Origin: Anaerolineae bacterium
Lineage (GTDB): Bacteria; Chloroflexota; Anaerolineae; 4572-78; J111
NCBI GenBank assembly: GCA_020433835.1
Contig: JAGRBY010000110.1
Location: forward strand, 1-15,180
DNA: 15,180 nt
Direction of reading: 5' to 3'
In this document: one piece after another, positions 6,144 through 15,180 of the stretch
Layout: each line of letters opens with the position of its first letter
Position numbering within the stretch: the first letter of the stretch is position 1
Notes under the pieces: model-generated
The model's database searches: none
What the model was told of the DNA's origin: nothing
Seen by the model: only the letters and a program-made list of their open reading frames with translations
Program-made: the position numbers and the translations under genes

Positions 6144-6689
6144 CTACTGCTCTAAGAAGCCTTGCTTAAGCAGTTCGCGGCGGGCGCGTTTAAGTTTTTG
6201 CGAGGTATCGCGATAGTGGGGATCGTGTTGGGCCACCTGCTCAAAACGGGTTTTGGCTTCAGACCATTTGCGCTGCTGCAAATATTGCTCGGCTTCGGTG
6301 TACAAAGCCAGCAAAGCTTTTTGTTTGCGCCGCGCCTCGCGCAGCAGCGTCAGAGTATCTTGATAGGTGGGATCGATGGTTAGAATTTCGGTGAAGAGAG
6401 CCAGCGCCTGCGCCCACTTTTTTTGATCGTAAAGCTGACGGCCTTGCTCATAGAGAGCGTTAAGCCGCCGCTCTTGAGGGCTAAGCCGCGTTTGGCGGGC
6501 TACCGGCAGCAAATCTTTATAAGCCTGGCTGATTTTTTTAAAGGTTTCTGCCGCTTTGGCACGTTCGGCAGGGTCAACAAAGCGGTCAGGGTGATAGCAT
6601 TTCGCCAGAGCGCGATATTGCTCTCGAATACGTCGGGGCGATGCATTTTCGGGAAGTTCCAGAATTTGGTAAGCTTCTTTGGCGGTCAA
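6144..6689 (-). CDS. J-domain protein with TPR-like repeats
   Basis: The N-terminal about 60 residues form a DnaJ-type J domain: AYQILELPENASPRRIREQY, then LAKCYHPDRF with the HPD tripeptide that stimulates a partner DnaK, then FKKISQAYKDL. The Gly/Phe and zinc-binding regions of true DnaJ are absent. Instead two TPR-like helical pairs follow (LYEQGRQLYDQKKWAQALAL and YLQQRKWSEAKTRFEQVAQH). It is probably a specialised co-chaperone adaptor in the cytoplasm; its client is unknown. Start choice is uncertain because the frame has no upstream ATG or GTG. A TTG at 6689 is preceded by GAGG five bases away and puts the J domain right at the N-terminus. The alternative is a TTG at 6812 behind GAGAGGGGG, giving 222 aa with an unusual leading 41 residues. 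No DnaK or GrpE gene is nearby. Confidence 0.85.
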   Translation of the reverse strand: MTAKEAYQILELPENASPRRIREQYRALAKCYHPDRFVDPAERAKAAETFKKISQAYKDLLPVARQTRLSPQERRLNALYEQGRQLYDQKKWAQALALFTEILTIDPTYQDTLTLLREARRKQKALLALYTEAEQYLQQRKWSEAKTRFEQVAQHDPHYRDTSQKLKRARRELLKQGFLEQ

Positions 6690-6812
6690 CGTGGCCTCGA
6701 TGCAGTGGACGTTTCTACTTTCTTGAAAATAGCGTTTGTCTGTTAGCCTTGTAAAGATATAAATTCTTGTGCCTGTGTCGCACGTTCTGTTTCTCTCTTG
6801 ATGATAACACAA

Positions 6813-7123
6813 TACCCCCTCTCAAGACAACTTAAAAACCGGTAGACATGAAAGCTAAAGCTGTGCCCCAGAGTTCCTAAAACCGTATATTGATTAAGCA
6901 AACATTTTTCTACAATTATCTCCACATTTTATGGTGTTATTGATTACTTTTACAAAATTTTGGCGTTATCGGCCTCTTTAAAGAATTTTTATCGCTATTA
7001 TTGCTAAATATCCAAATTCTTCCAACGCAATTTCAACAAAATCCTAAATATACCTTCATATTTTTTCATATTTTCTACACTTACAATACAACAAGATTAG
7101 ACTGTTGACATCGAGGCATGGTT
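6813..7123. other. AT-rich divergent intergenic region
   Basis: This stretch separates the divergent J-domain gene and the kinase pair, and is clearly more AT-rich than its surroundings. It has imperfect nested inverted repeats: GCGTT (6963-6967) with AACGC (7024-7028), and AAGAATTT (6981-6988) with AAATTCTT (7014-7021). A TTCATATTTT direct repeat lies near 7055-7074 and TACAAT at 7082-7087 is a possible -10 for the plus-strand genes, with no convincing -35. GAGG at 7113-7116 is the ribosome binding site for the ATG at 7124. Confidence 0.35.
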
Positions 7124-7429
7124 ATGAAAGAAGCGGCTAAAATCAATCCATTTTATAATACCCTCTGTCCAGTCCCACCCACGATAAGACGCTTTTTAGT
7201 TATCCCTCTGCCGCTATTATTGCTTGTCCCACTAGACATGATGAGCGCCGAACGCGTGCGTGAAGCCGCCTACCAGCTAAAGATGCACAGCCGCCAAAAA
7301 CAAGTGGCTGAAACTCCGGGCGCTCTGGAGAAGCTAAAAGCAGCGCAGGTTGAGTTTCAAGCGCATATCGAGATACACTGTTTATGCCATGAACTACAAC
7401 CGGTAACAGCGTTTTATACGCAAGGATAA
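7124..7429 (+). CDS. Small ORF: internally deleted remnant of a hybrid histidine kinase
   Basis: The 101-aa product joins two pieces that each match the next gene. Residues about 21-37 (IRRFLVIPLPLLLLVPL) resemble the first membrane helix of the 1165-aa kinase ([17 protein letters not shown]). From residue 38, DMMSAERVREAAYQLKM and, near the end, AQVEFQAHIE and ELQP match that kinase's C-terminal HPt tail ([31 protein letters not shown]). Everything between, about 1060 residues including Cache, PAS, kinase and receivers, is missing. The HPt phospho-His segment (AHTLKG) falls just before the junction and is also lost. The likely origin is tandem duplication of the kinase gene followed by a large in-frame deletion. 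It can be read from ATG 7118, but GAGG (7113-7116) fits ATG 7124. Its last codons carry the SD (AAGGA) of the next gene, so it may persist for translational coupling. Confidence 0.7.
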   Translation: MKEAAKINPFYNTLCPVPPTIRRFLVIPLPLLLLVPLDMMSAERVREAAYQLKMHSRQKQVAETPGALEKLKAAQVEFQAHIEIHCLCHELQPVTAFYTQG

Positions 7430-7432
7430 ATC

Positions 7433-10400
7433 ATGAGTAGAAGAAGTAAAATATATAGCTACCAGCCACATTTATTATATTTAAATTATGCCGTTATCAA
7501 GCGCTTTGTAGTTATTGTGGTACCCTTATTACTGCTATTGATTTTGGGCGGGTACTATGTCTATACGCTTGAAATTCGGGATAAGAAAGCGAAAATAGAG
7601 CAGCAACAGCTTCAACTCATTAACACCCAACAGCTCACCATCGACAGTACCCTCCAATCCGCCGTCTCCGACTTACTGTTGTTATCTGAGGGCAGCGCCT
7701 TGCAGGCCGTACTGGACTCCAGACGTCCCTCCGGGATGTCAAACCAGAGATTATTGGAAATTTACTTTTCGTTTATCGCCAAGCGGGGCATTTACGACCA
7801 GATCCAAGTTCTCGATACAACCGGAACAGAAGTGGCACGCGTGAACTATAATTATGGGCATCCTACCTTTACCCCGCCCAATCGACTGGCGAAAGACAAT
7901 GATCCCTCTTTTAAGGCCACCATATTATTGGCACAAAATGAAATCTCCATCTCGCCACTTCAACTCAATACCAAAAATGGACAGTTTGAACGACCATTAA
8001 AGCCTGTTATTCATTTAGGTACACCTGTGTTTGATCAAAAAGGGCAAAAATTGGGCATAGTAAAACTAACCCTTTTAGGCGACACAATCTTGAACGGACT
8101 TGACCGTAATGCCGAAGTGGGACAAAGCGAAATTATGCTGCTCAATGCCCAGGGTTTTTATCTTAAAGCACCCGACCCCAAAGATGAGTGGGGTTTTATG
8201 ACTGCTTGGAGCATAGTGGAGAGTAAGCGAATACAGACCTTTGAAAATGATTTTAACGATGCCTGGGCAACTATCCAAAGCGAGGAAACAGGCCAAATTT
8301 ATACGGCTGACGGATTGTTTACTTTTCAAACCATTCGACCCTTTCACGATGGTTTATTTCGAGAAGTAGAAGGCATTTTTACGCCCAAACTGATTACTGA
8401 CGATTATCACTGGAAGTATGTTTCTCGGGTTTCGCCCGATCATCTAAAGAACGAACTAAGCCCGTTACAGACTTTGTTTATTCTAATAATGGGTTTGTTT
8501 AGTGGTGGGGTAATTGTTATTTCTTGGATTATAGCCCAAAACAGCGTGATGAGAGAGGTGTCAGAGCAAAAAGCAAGCATGTTGTCGCAGGCCATTGAGA
8601 CCAGTCCGGCAATTGCTGTTATTACCGATACCAAGAACTGTATTCAATATGTCAACCCTAAATTTACCGAGGTCACCGGCTATACGGTCGCCGAGGTAAT
8701 AGGCCTCAATGTAGTACAGTTAAGCGGTGTATCAGCCGAACAAGCGCGGGAAAAAATCGAGGCCATCAAAGAGAAGGGGGTCTGGCACGGTACGCACAAA
8801 ATCCGCAAAAAGAACGGCGAAATGTATTGGGAGTTAGCGGCTATTTCGGCTATAAAAAACGCCAACAATAAAATTATTCATTATGCCCGCATTGCCGTGG
8901 ACGTAACAGACAACAAGAAAATGGAGGAAGAACTGCGGCAGGCAAAAGAGACAGCAGAGGCTATGAGCCGGGCCAAAAGCGAATTTCTGGCCAACATGAG
9001 CCACGAAATCCGCACTCCGATGAATGGCGTTATCGGCATGACCGAATTGGCGCTGGACACCCCGCTTACCGGCGAACAGCGCGACTACTTAACCACCGTT
9101 CAAGTCTCGGCTGAGGCGCTGTTGAAATTGCTAAACGATATTCTCGACCTCTCCAAAATTGAAGCCGGTCGGCTGGAATTGGAAACGGTGGAATTCAATA
9201 TTTGGGAAACGGTAGAGAAAACAATCGATATTCTAGTGCCCCGCGCCTTCAATAATAAGCTCGAATTTCTGTTTAATATTGATCCCGATGTGCCTATTAG
9301 CGTTAAAGGTGATCCATTTCGTATCCGCCAGGTGCTGGTTAACCTCATTGGTAACGCCATCAAATTTACCGACCAGGGCGAGATTGTGGTTACGGTACAA
9401 AAGCAGAATGAGGATAATAAAACCATTACGCTGCTGTGTGCGGTTACCGACACCGGCATCGGCATTCCGGCCGACAAGCAGGCCAAAATCTTCGAAAGTT
9501 TTGCACAAGCCGATAGCAGTATTACCCGCCAATTCGGCGGCACCGGCTTAGGGTTAACCATTTCCCACCAGTTAGTGCAAATGATGGGCGGAGAAATGTG
9601 GGTTGAAAGCCAAGAAGGCCAGGGCAGCACCTTTTTCTTCACCCTAACTTTAGTCAAGCAGGCTAATGCGCAGGCACTCGATCTTTTGCCCAATGTTGGA
9701 ACGCTGCAAGGACGACGCGTAATGATTATTGACGATAACACAACCAATCGCCATATAGTGCAAAAAACCTTGCAAGCGTTTGGTTGTCTCACGGACGAAG
9801 CAGCTAATGGCCGGGAAGGGATAAAGCAGATTTGCCATGCTTTAAGTGTTGGCCGGCCGTTCGATTTGCTGCTGTTAGATGTGGTAATGGAACAGGTAAA
9901 CGGTTTTGAGGTGCTACAGAGTATTCGACAGTGGCCCGAACTGAATTCGCTGCCGGTTATCATGCTAACCTCTGTCGACAATTTAAGCTGCTTAAACGAC
10001 AACCAAAATCTGGGCTGGTCGGGGTATTTAACCAAACCGCTAAAACAATTGGATCTGCTGGAGGCAATGGTAAAAGCGCTTGACAAAAGTGGGGCACAAC
10101 CCCCATCGGTTGCTTTGCTCCCTCCACCTTCCGAAGCCCTCCCGACCGCGCCCGCTCTTAATATCTTGTTAACTGAAGACAACGAGATTAATCGCCAAGT
10201 GGCCGTTGGTATCCTCAAACAGGCCGGACATCAGGTAACCATTGCCGAGAACGGACACCAGGCGCTGGAACGACTGGAGGTAAATGGTAGCTTTGATTTA
10301 ATTTTGATGGATATTCAGATGCCGGTTATGGATGGTCTCCAAGCCACAAAAACCATTCGCCACAATCCGCGCTGGCGGCATATTCCAATTGTTGCTCTTA

Positions 10401-10930
10401 CAGCGCACGCCATGAATGGCGATCGCGAAAACTTTTTAGAACTGGGAATGAATGACTACCTGAGTAAACCGGTGCGAACCAAAGAATTAGTGACCGTGAT
10501 AGATCGCACGCTATCAGCCTCGAAACCCATCGAGGCGGCGAGCAAGTCGAAGCAGAATATTCATATCCCTCGCCTATTTAATGACAAAGTGCTGTTAGAA
10601 GCGTTAGGCGGTGACACCGCACTTTTTGAAGAATTAATGACGAAGTTCATCGATCAACTACACAGACAAATACTGGAGATAGAGGCGGCCCTTGCGGCCG
10701 GCGATATGAAACAGCTTGGTCAGATAGCCCACACATTAAAAGGCACTGCTGCTATGATGAGTGCCGAGCGGCTGCAAGAGGCTGCCTCTCGGCTGGAAAT
10801 GATTTATCGCAAAGGCAGTATCGATCAGGCTTCGGAAGCCTTGGCCGATCTGCAAGATGCTCAAATTAAATTTCAAATGCACATCGAAACCCGCTGGCCC
10901 CATTTAAGCCTTGAGCTACAGCCGGGGTAA
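7433..10930 (+). CDS. Membrane hybrid sensor kinase: Cache-PAS-HK-REC-REC-HPt
   Basis: The 1165-aa protein is a complete phosphorelay in one chain. A membrane helix (about 23-45) and a second (about 347-367) bracket an extracellular sensor of about 300 residues. It resembles a double-Cache domain ([42 protein letters not shown]). A PAS domain (about 380-492) and short coiled coil follow. The kinase core has His524 ([10 protein letters not shown]), N-box Asn637 and Asn641 (LVNLIGNA), G1 DTGIGIP (673-679) and G2 GGTGLGL (702-708). Receiver 1 has Asp767/Asp768, Asp816, Thr846 and Lys868; receiver 2 has Glu915/Asp916, Asp960, Thr990 and Lys1012. The C-terminal HPt has His1100 (IAHTLKG). All transfer residues are present, so it should be active and pass phosphate to a separate regulator not in the window. 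AAGGA (7422-7426), overlapping the previous ORF's end, is the SD; only 3 bases separate the two genes, so they are co-transcribed. Confidence 0.95.
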   Translation: MSRRSKIYSYQPHLLYLNYAVIKRFVVIVVPLLLLLILGGYYVYTLEIRDKKAKIEQQQLQLINTQQLTIDSTLQSAVSDLLLLSEGSALQAVLDSRRPSGMSNQRLLEIYFSFIAKRGIYDQIQVLDTTGTEVARVNYNYGHPTFTPPNRLAKDNDPSFKATILLAQNEISISPLQLNTKNGQFERPLKPVIHLGTPVFDQKGQKLGIVKLTLLGDTILNGLDRNAEVGQSEIMLLNAQGFYLKAPDPKDEWGFMTAWSIVESKRIQTFENDFNDAWATIQSEETGQIYTADGLFTFQTIRPFHDGLFREVEGIFTPKLITDDYHWKYVSRVSPDHLKNELSPLQTLFILIMGLFSGGVIVISWIIAQNSVMREVSEQKASMLSQAIETSPAIAVITDTKNCIQYVNPKFTEVTGYTVAEVIGLNVVQLSGVSAEQAREKIEAIKEKGVWHGTHKIRKKNGEMYWELAAISAIKNANNKIIHYARIAVDVTDNKKMEEELRQAKETAEAMSRAKSEFLANMSHEIRTPMNGVIGMTELALDTPLTGEQRDYLTTVQVSAEALLKLLNDILDLSKIEAGRLELETVEFNIWETVEKTIDILVPRAFNNKLEFLFNIDPDVPISVKGDPFRIRQVLVNLIGNAIKFTDQGEIVVTVQKQNEDNKTITLLCAVTDTGIGIPADKQAKIFESFAQADSSITRQFGGTGLGLTISHQLVQMMGGEMWVESQEGQGSTFFFTLTLVKQANAQALDLLPNVGTLQGRRVMIIDDNTTNRHIVQKTLQAFGCLTDEAANGREGIKQICHALSVGRPFDLLLLDVVMEQVNGFEVLQSIRQWPELNSLPVIMLTSVDNLSCLNDNQNLGWSGYLTKPLKQLDLLEAMVKALDKSGAQPPSVALLPPPSEALPTAPALNILLTEDNEINRQVAVGILKQAGHQVTIAENGHQALERLEVNGSFDLILMDIQMPVMDGLQATKTIRHNPRWRHIPIVALTAHAMNGDRENFLELGMNDYLSKPVRTKELVTVIDRTLSASKPIEAASKSKQNIHIPRLFNDKVLLEALGGDTALFEELMTKFIDQLHRQILEIEAALAAGDMKQLGQIAHTLKGTAAMMSAERLQEAASRLEMIYRKGSIDQASEALADLQDAQIKFQMHIETRWPHLSLELQPG

Positions 10931-10931
10931 A

Positions 10932-10950
10932 GGGTTTTCATTTATAACCC
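10932..10950 (+). terminator. Weak candidate terminator after the hybrid kinase
   Basis: GGGTT (10932-10936) and AACCC (10946-10950) form a 5-bp stem directly after the stop codon, followed by an A/T-rich tract (AATAATTTTATTTCTC). The stem is short, so termination would be inefficient. Confidence 0.3.
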
Positions 10951-11026
10951 AATAATTTTATTTCTCTTAAAGGTGAGAGTTACTTTTTATGGGACAAAAC
11001 CATTTAGCACATCACGCAGATGGAGA

Positions 11027-11190
11027 TTGTCACCAGGTAGCCGTCACCTTGTTGCTATCTTTAGAACCTATAACCTTGGTAGGGTTAGGTTTCATCACTT
11101 TTTAGGTATGGTATAATATGGTTACATTTACCCTTTACAATTTATTGAGAAAAAAATATGTAAGTGCCTTACAAACCCGATGGCCGTCAC
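11027..11190. repeat. Decayed copies of the GTGACTGTCAC palindromic motif
   Basis: Three partial matches to the intergenic motif lie upstream of the six-PAS kinase gene: TTGTCACCAG (11027-11036), GGTAGCCGTCACC (11036-11048) and TGGCCGTCAC (11181-11190). The last closely matches TGGCTGTCAC in the element at 2530-2613. None forms a perfect palindrome here. The intergenic region (10931-11297) otherwise holds a promoter at 11109-11117, a short hairpin GTAAG/CTTAC (11160-11172) and no separate gene. Confidence 0.4.
11109..11117 (+). promoter_or_regulatory. Extended -10 promoter for the six-PAS kinase gene
   Basis: TGGTATAAT is a perfect extended -10 (TGn followed by TATAAT at 11112-11117). No good -35 lies 16-18 bp upstream, as is common for extended -10 promoters. 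Transcription would start near 11124, giving a leader of about 170 nt before the ATG at 11298. This argues against use of the in-frame ATG at 11118. Confidence 0.55.
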
Positions 11191-11297
11191 AATTACGCGG
11201 TTATCTTTGGCACAGCGTAGATCAGAGTAGATTTACACCAGGCCATACCCTAGAGCCGCTTTGCAATGATGCACTTATAAGCCAAGGACGAAAGAAC

Positions 11298-14200
11298 ATG
11301 ACTGCGGACCCACCTCCCCAGCACGATCAGGAAGCTTTATATAAAGCCCTCTTCGAACAGGCTACCGACGGCATTTTTGTCGCCAACAGGAACGGTTTCC
11401 TCATTGAGGTTAATCCGCACGGCTGCCAGATGCTGGGCTATACGCGTGCGGAGATATTACAGCTCTCAATAGATGATCTCATCCCGGACGGGGACCGAGA
11501 GACGAATCTGCTATCTATGGCTGCGCTGCGGAATGGGGAAACCGTGCGCAAAGAAAGCCGTCTATGCGGCAAAGATGGCCGGCTGGTGCCGGTAGAAACC
11601 AGCGCCCGTATGCTGGCCAACGGCCATTTTTTGGCCATTATACGCGACATCAGCATGCGCAAAGAGACTGAAAATAAACTGCGCGACACCACCCAAAAAT
11701 TACAACGGGTTACGGCATCTGTTTCAGACTATCTGTGGAGCAGTGAGCTTGATGAACAGGGAAATTGGTCGTACAACTATTACTCACCCGTTGTTGAACA
11801 AATTACAGGCTATCCCCCATCCTTCTACCTGAAAAATCCCCAGCGCTGGTTGAGTACTATCCACCCCGATGACCAAACACGCCTCTTTGCCGCTTTGCAG
11901 CGTATTATCAACGGCCAATCAATGCGTGAAGAAGAGGAATACCGTATCATACGCCCCGATGGAACGGTGCGTTGGGTTAGAGATTGTGTCACCGTAACCC
12001 AGCAGGAGTCAGGCCACATGCATATCGATGGCGTGGTCAGCGACATCACCGAACGCAAGCAGATACAACAGGAAAACCAGTCTCATCTCTGGTTCTTGGA
12101 AAGTCTTGACCGCATTAACCGCACCATACAGGGAACAAATGACATCAAGCAGATGATGAGCGAGGTACTGGATGTTATCCTGTCCCTCTTTAATTGCGAC
12201 CGGGCCTGGCTGGTTTACCCCTGTGACCCCGAAACAGACTTTTGGGAAGTACCCATGGAGAAGACCCGGCCGGAATACCCAGGGGCCGGTGCTCTGGGCT
12301 TAAAAATACCGCTCACTCCGGAAATAGCCACCATCATGCGCTTAGTCAACGCCTCAAGCAGCCCAGTAAAATTTAGCCCTAAAAGTGAACACAACGTCCC
12401 GGCGGAGATTGCCCAAAATTTCAGCGTTCAGTCCATGATCGCCACGACCTTCCACCCCAAGTCGGACAAACCGTGGGTATTTGGTTTACACCAATGTGCT
12501 TATGCACGACAGTGGACAGCGGCAGAAGAACGGCTATTCCAGGAGATTGGTCACCGTTTGGCCGACAGTTTAACCAGTTTGTTGACCTACCGCGAACTGC
12601 GCGAAAGCGAGGATCGGTTAGAAGAGGCTGAACGGGTTGCTCATGTGGGTTATTGGGAATTTGACCTTGTGCAAGAACGCCTCATTTTGTCTAACGAAAC
12701 CTACCGTATCTTTGGATTACCGCCGCAAGAAAGCATCACCGACTTAAACGTGGTCAATAACCTTATCCATCCAGAAGACATTCCGGCTGTAGAGCAGAGT
12801 GTGGCTGAGGCACTGCAAGGAAGTGATCACTATGGTGTAGACTACCGTATCATTCACCCTAACGGTGATACCCGGATTGTTCACAGCCGAGGTCATGTAA
12901 TACGGGATGAGTCTGGCCAACCCCGCCGCCTGTTTGGTACGACACAAGATATTACCGAACGCCGGCAAGCAAATGACGAACTCTGCGCCAGTGAGGCCCG
13001 CTTCCGCACCTTTGTTGACCATGCCACCGACGCCTTCTTTATGCATGATGATCGAGGCAATATCGTAGATGTAAATCAGCAGGCTTGCGAGAGCTTAGGC
13101 TACACGCGGGAAGAACTTTTGGGGTTACCGCTCCATAAGTTTAATACAGAGGTAGACCAAGCGACTATCAACAAAATAGATGCACAACTCAACGCCGGAG
13201 AAGACGTAACGTTTGAGGCGTACTACCGGCGCAAAGATGGAACCAGGTTTCCCGTTGAAGTCCGTATTCGCTCGTTTTGGCAGGGTGAGCACCATTACGG
13301 AGTCTCGCTGGTTCGCGATATTACAGACCGCAAGCAAGCACAAGAGGAGTTGACCCTCTTTCGATCCCTTCTTGACAATACAAACGATACCATCGAAATT
13401 ATTGACCCTGAGACGGGACGCTTTCTCGACGTGAATGAACAAGCTTGCCGGATCCACGGCTACACCCGCGAGGAGTTTCTGTCTCTGACGATCTCCAAGA
13501 TTAACCCCGGTGTAGCTGATTGGGAGAAAACAGTGGAGGAGCTGCGGCAATCCCGTTCCATAGTCCGTGAGAATTATCATCGACGTAAAGATGGTTCACA
13601 TTTTCCTGTTGAAATCAATATCAACTATATCCGCCTTGACCGCGATTACATCCTTGCAGTAGTTCGGGACATTACCGAGCGCAAGCGGGCTGAGGAAGCG
13701 CTTCGGGCTAGCGAGCAACGCTATCGCGCTTTGTATCGCGATAACCCATCTATGTTCTTTACCCTGGATGCCGGGGGTACCATCATTGCCGTGAATGAGT
13801 TTGGGGCAAGTCAACTTGGCTACACCATAGCCGAACTGGAAGGCCGGCCGGTACTGGATGTTTTCTACGAAGAGGATAAGGCCGCCGTGAGCAAACAACT
13901 CAAGACCTGTTTGCAAAACCCCTGGCAAGTATTCCAGTGGCAGTTCCGCAAAGTCCGCAAAGACGGCAGTCTCATATGGGTTGAAGAATATGTCCGCACC
14001 GTCAACGGGTCAAATGGGGTAATGTATGTTCTGGTCGTCTGCCACGACATCACCGGGCGCAAACAACTGGAAGCAGACAATGAGACATTAACAGCCCAAT
14101 TTTACCAAGCGCAGAAAATGGAATCGATTGGTCGGCTGGCTGGGGGCATTGCCCATGACTTTAACAATCTGCTTGTTCCGATTATGGGCTACGCGGAATT

Positions 14201-15180
14201 AAGTCTGAGCCGCGTTGATGCCGATAGCAAACTGTATAGCGATCTCACCCAGGTGAGAAAAGCCGCCGACCGCGCCGCCGATCTCACCCGGCAAATTTTG
14301 GCCTTTAGCCGGCAGCAAGTGCTGGAGCTAAGCCTACTTAACACCAACGACATTATTATCGACTTCAAGAGAATGCTGCAACGGCTGATTGGCGAAGATA
14401 TAGAACTCTATACCTTCCTTGTGCCTGATCTGGTCCCCATTAAAGCCGATAAAAGCCAGATTGAGCAAGTGATCATGAATTTGGCTGTCAACGCACGCGA
14501 CGCCATGCCCAACGGCGGCAAGCTTATCATCGAAACCGCCAATGTCGTTCTAGACGAAACCTATGTTGAAAAATATGCAAACGAACTAACCCCCGGCCCC
14601 TATATTATGCTGGCGGTAAGCGACACCGGCCACGGTATTGATGCGCAAACACAGAAGCGTATCTTCGACCCCTTCTTTACCACCAAAGCCAGCGGTCATG
14701 GGACGGGGTTAGGGCTGGCCACCGTCTTTGGCATTATCAAACAGCATCAAGGCCACATTATGGTCTATAGCGAACCGGACAACGGGACCACCTTCAAAAC
14801 TTATCTTCCCAAAGCCAAAGAATTTGGGCAAACAGTTGTTGACCAAACGCCAGAGCCGGCTTTAAAGTTTGGTACGGAAACAATTTTGGTTGTAGAAGAT
14901 GAGGAAATGGTCCGCAAGCTGGTGTGCGAAACCCTTGAAACCTACGGCTATAATGTTATCGAAGCCAAAAACCCGGCCGATGGTCTTAATCTGGCCTCAA
15001 CCAAAGGCCCTATCCATCTACTGGTTACCGATGTCATTATGCCCTATATAAATGGCAAAGAACTTTATCAGCAGGTGTCCGCTCTCCATCCAAACTGCAA
15101 AGTATTGTATATGTCGGGCTATACTAACAACGTTATCATTCACCATGGTATTTTGGACAAAGGCATCAACTTTTTACAAA
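11298..15180 (+). CDS. Soluble multi-PAS/GAF hybrid histidine kinase (3' end outside window)
   Basis: The frame is open from the ATG at 11298 to the window end, giving 1294 residues. AAGGA (11284-11288) is the SD. No membrane helix is seen. PAS domains, each ending in a DIT-type motif, occupy about 12-117, 135-249, 440-551, 565-674, 685-791 and 803-917; a GAF domain (about 262-430, with GLHQCAYARQWT) lies between the second and third. The kinase core has His953 (GGIAHDFNN, the class typical of NtrB-like and CckA-like kinases), the N-box MNLAVNARDAM, G1 SDTGHGID and G2 GHGTGLGL. A C-terminal receiver begins near 1195 (Glu1200/Asp1201) with Asp1245 (VTDVIMP). The window ends at FLQ, just where the conserved Lys-Pro should follow. 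The frame is open back to 11106 with an ATG at 11118 (60 more residues), but that ATG abuts a promoter -10. It probably integrates several cytosolic signals such as redox or ligands; no cofactor-specific motif is clear. Confidence 0.93.
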   Translation, partial: MTADPPPQHDQEALYKALFEQATDGIFVANRNGFLIEVNPHGCQMLGYTRAEILQLSIDDLIPDGDRETNLLSMAALRNGETVRKESRLCGKDGRLVPVETSARMLANGHFLAIIRDISMRKETENKLRDTTQKLQRVTASVSDYLWSSELDEQGNWSYNYYSPVVEQITGYPPSFYLKNPQRWLSTIHPDDQTRLFAALQRIINGQSMREEEEYRIIRPDGTVRWVRDCVTVTQQESGHMHIDGVVSDITERKQIQQENQSHLWFLESLDRINRTIQGTNDIKQMMSEVLDVILSLFNCDRAWLVYPCDPETDFWEVPMEKTRPEYPGAGALGLKIPLTPEIATIMRLVNASSSPVKFSPKSEHNVPAEIAQNFSVQSMIATTFHPKSDKPWVFGLHQCAYARQWTAAEERLFQEIGHRLADSLTSLLTYRELRESEDRLEEAERVAHVGYWEFDLVQERLILSNETYRIFGLPPQESITDLNVVNNLIHPEDIPAVEQSVAEALQGSDHYGVDYRIIHPNGDTRIVHSRGHVIRDESGQPRRLFGTTQDITERRQANDELCASEARFRTFVDHATDAFFMHDDRGNIVDVNQQACESLGYTREELLGLPLHKFNTEVDQATINKIDAQLNAGEDVTFEAYYRRKDGTRFPVEVRIRSFWQGEHHYGVSLVRDITDRKQAQEELTLFRSLLDNTNDTIEIIDPETGRFLDVNEQACRIHGYTREEFLSLTISKINPGVADWEKTVEELRQSRSIVRENYHRRKDGSHFPVEININYIRLDRDYILAVVRDITERKRAEEALRASEQRYRALYRDNPSMFFTLDAGGTIIAVNEFGASQLGYTIAELEGRPVLDVFYEEDKAAVSKQLKTCLQNPWQVFQWQFRKVRKDGSLIWVEEYVRTVNGSNGVMYVLVVCHDITGRKQLEADNETLTAQFYQAQKMESIGRLAGGIAHDFNNLLVPIMGYAELSLSRVDADSKLYSDLTQVRKAADRAADLTRQILAFSRQQVLELSLLNTNDIIIDFKRMLQRLIGEDIELYTFLVPDLVPIKADKSQIEQVIMNLAVNARDAMPNGGKLIIETANVVLDETYVEKYANELTPGPYIMLAVSDTGHGIDAQTQKRIFDPFFTTKASGHGTGLGLATVFGIIKQHQGHIMVYSEPDNGTTFKTYLPKAKEFGQTVVDQTPEPALKFGTETILVVEDEEMVRKLVCETLETYGYNVIEAKNPADGLNLASTKGPIHLLVTDVIMPYINGKELYQQVSALHPNCKVLYMSGYTNNVIIHHGILDKGINFLQ

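Noticed and set aside
7124..7435. A frameshift or sequencing error splitting one kinase gene into two
   Set aside because: The small ORF already contains the C-terminal HPt tail and its own stop, and the downstream kinase is complete from start to HPt. A duplication with deletion explains this; a split gene does not.
9100..10218. A 372-codon open frame on the minus strand
   Set aside because: It is antisense to the kinase core and receiver of the 1165-aa hybrid kinase, has a low-complexity Ser/Arg/Leu composition typical of a shadow frame, and shows no domain or ribosome binding site.
11160..11172. Hairpin GTAAG-TGC-CTTAC as a terminator
   Set aside because: The stem has only five pairs with mixed A/T content and no T-tract, and it lies inside the likely leader of an expressed gene.
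12744..14080. Several minus-strand frames opposite the six-PAS kinase
   Set aside because: The plus strand carries a continuous frame with clear PAS, GAF and kinase motifs. The opposite frames are Ser/Arg-rich shadows without recognisable domains.
1..15180. CRISPR array, tRNA or rRNA genes, toxin-antitoxin or phage-defence cluster
   Set aside because: No regularly spaced repeats, cloverleaf-like sequences or recognisable defence proteins were found in the window.

Overview
The window looks like a chromosomal segment of a Chloroflexota (Anaerolineae-like) bacterium. This is inferred from a two-domain VanW/YoaR-type cell-wall protein, stand-alone biotin ECF S-components, several large hybrid sensor kinases and a moderate GC content. 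There is no rRNA, tRNA or other marker to confirm it. No CRISPR array, complete transposase gene or phage gene was seen.

Layout. Positions 1-90 (minus) carry the 5' end of a gene that runs off the left edge. It is followed by overlapping divergent promoters (137-184) and a 131-bp structure with terminal inverted repeats and 8-bp direct repeats that resembles a small non-autonomous transposable element (230-376). A 627-aa membrane-anchored VanW protein (586-2469, plus) follows. Next, after an intergenic palindromic element (2530-2613), comes a REC-GAF-kinase protein (2656-4347, plus). Its signalling residues are degenerate: the phospho-accepting His is Asn, the N-box is lost and one REC acidic residue is changed. 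Two convergent minus-strand bioY copies (4432-4989 and 5265-5822) form a tandem duplication in which promoter, about 130-nt leader, gene and terminator hairpin are all duplicated. A second palindromic element (6041-6124) and a J-domain/TPR protein (minus, stop at 6144) follow.

An AT-rich stretch separates the J-domain gene from a plus-strand pair. The first is a 101-aa ORF (7124-7429) that is best explained as a hybrid kinase with its whole middle deleted: the first membrane helix is joined to the C-terminal tail of an HPt domain. The second is the full-length relative, a 1165-aa Cache-PAS-HK-REC-REC-HPt phosphorelay kinase (7433-10930). After an intergenic region with an extended -10 promoter and decayed copies of the palindromic motif, a cytoplasmic six-PAS/GAF hybrid kinase starts at 11298. 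It remains open at the right edge, inside its receiver domain.

How it fits together. Signal transduction dominates (three multidomain sensors), with biotin uptake as a separate unit. The ECF energising subunits and the output regulators of the kinases are not in the window. The most noteworthy items are the deletion-fusion ORF, the degenerate REC-GAF-kinase, the dispersed GTGACTGTCAC palindrome family, the MITE-like element and the duplicated bioY leader. No obviously new multi-gene system was found.
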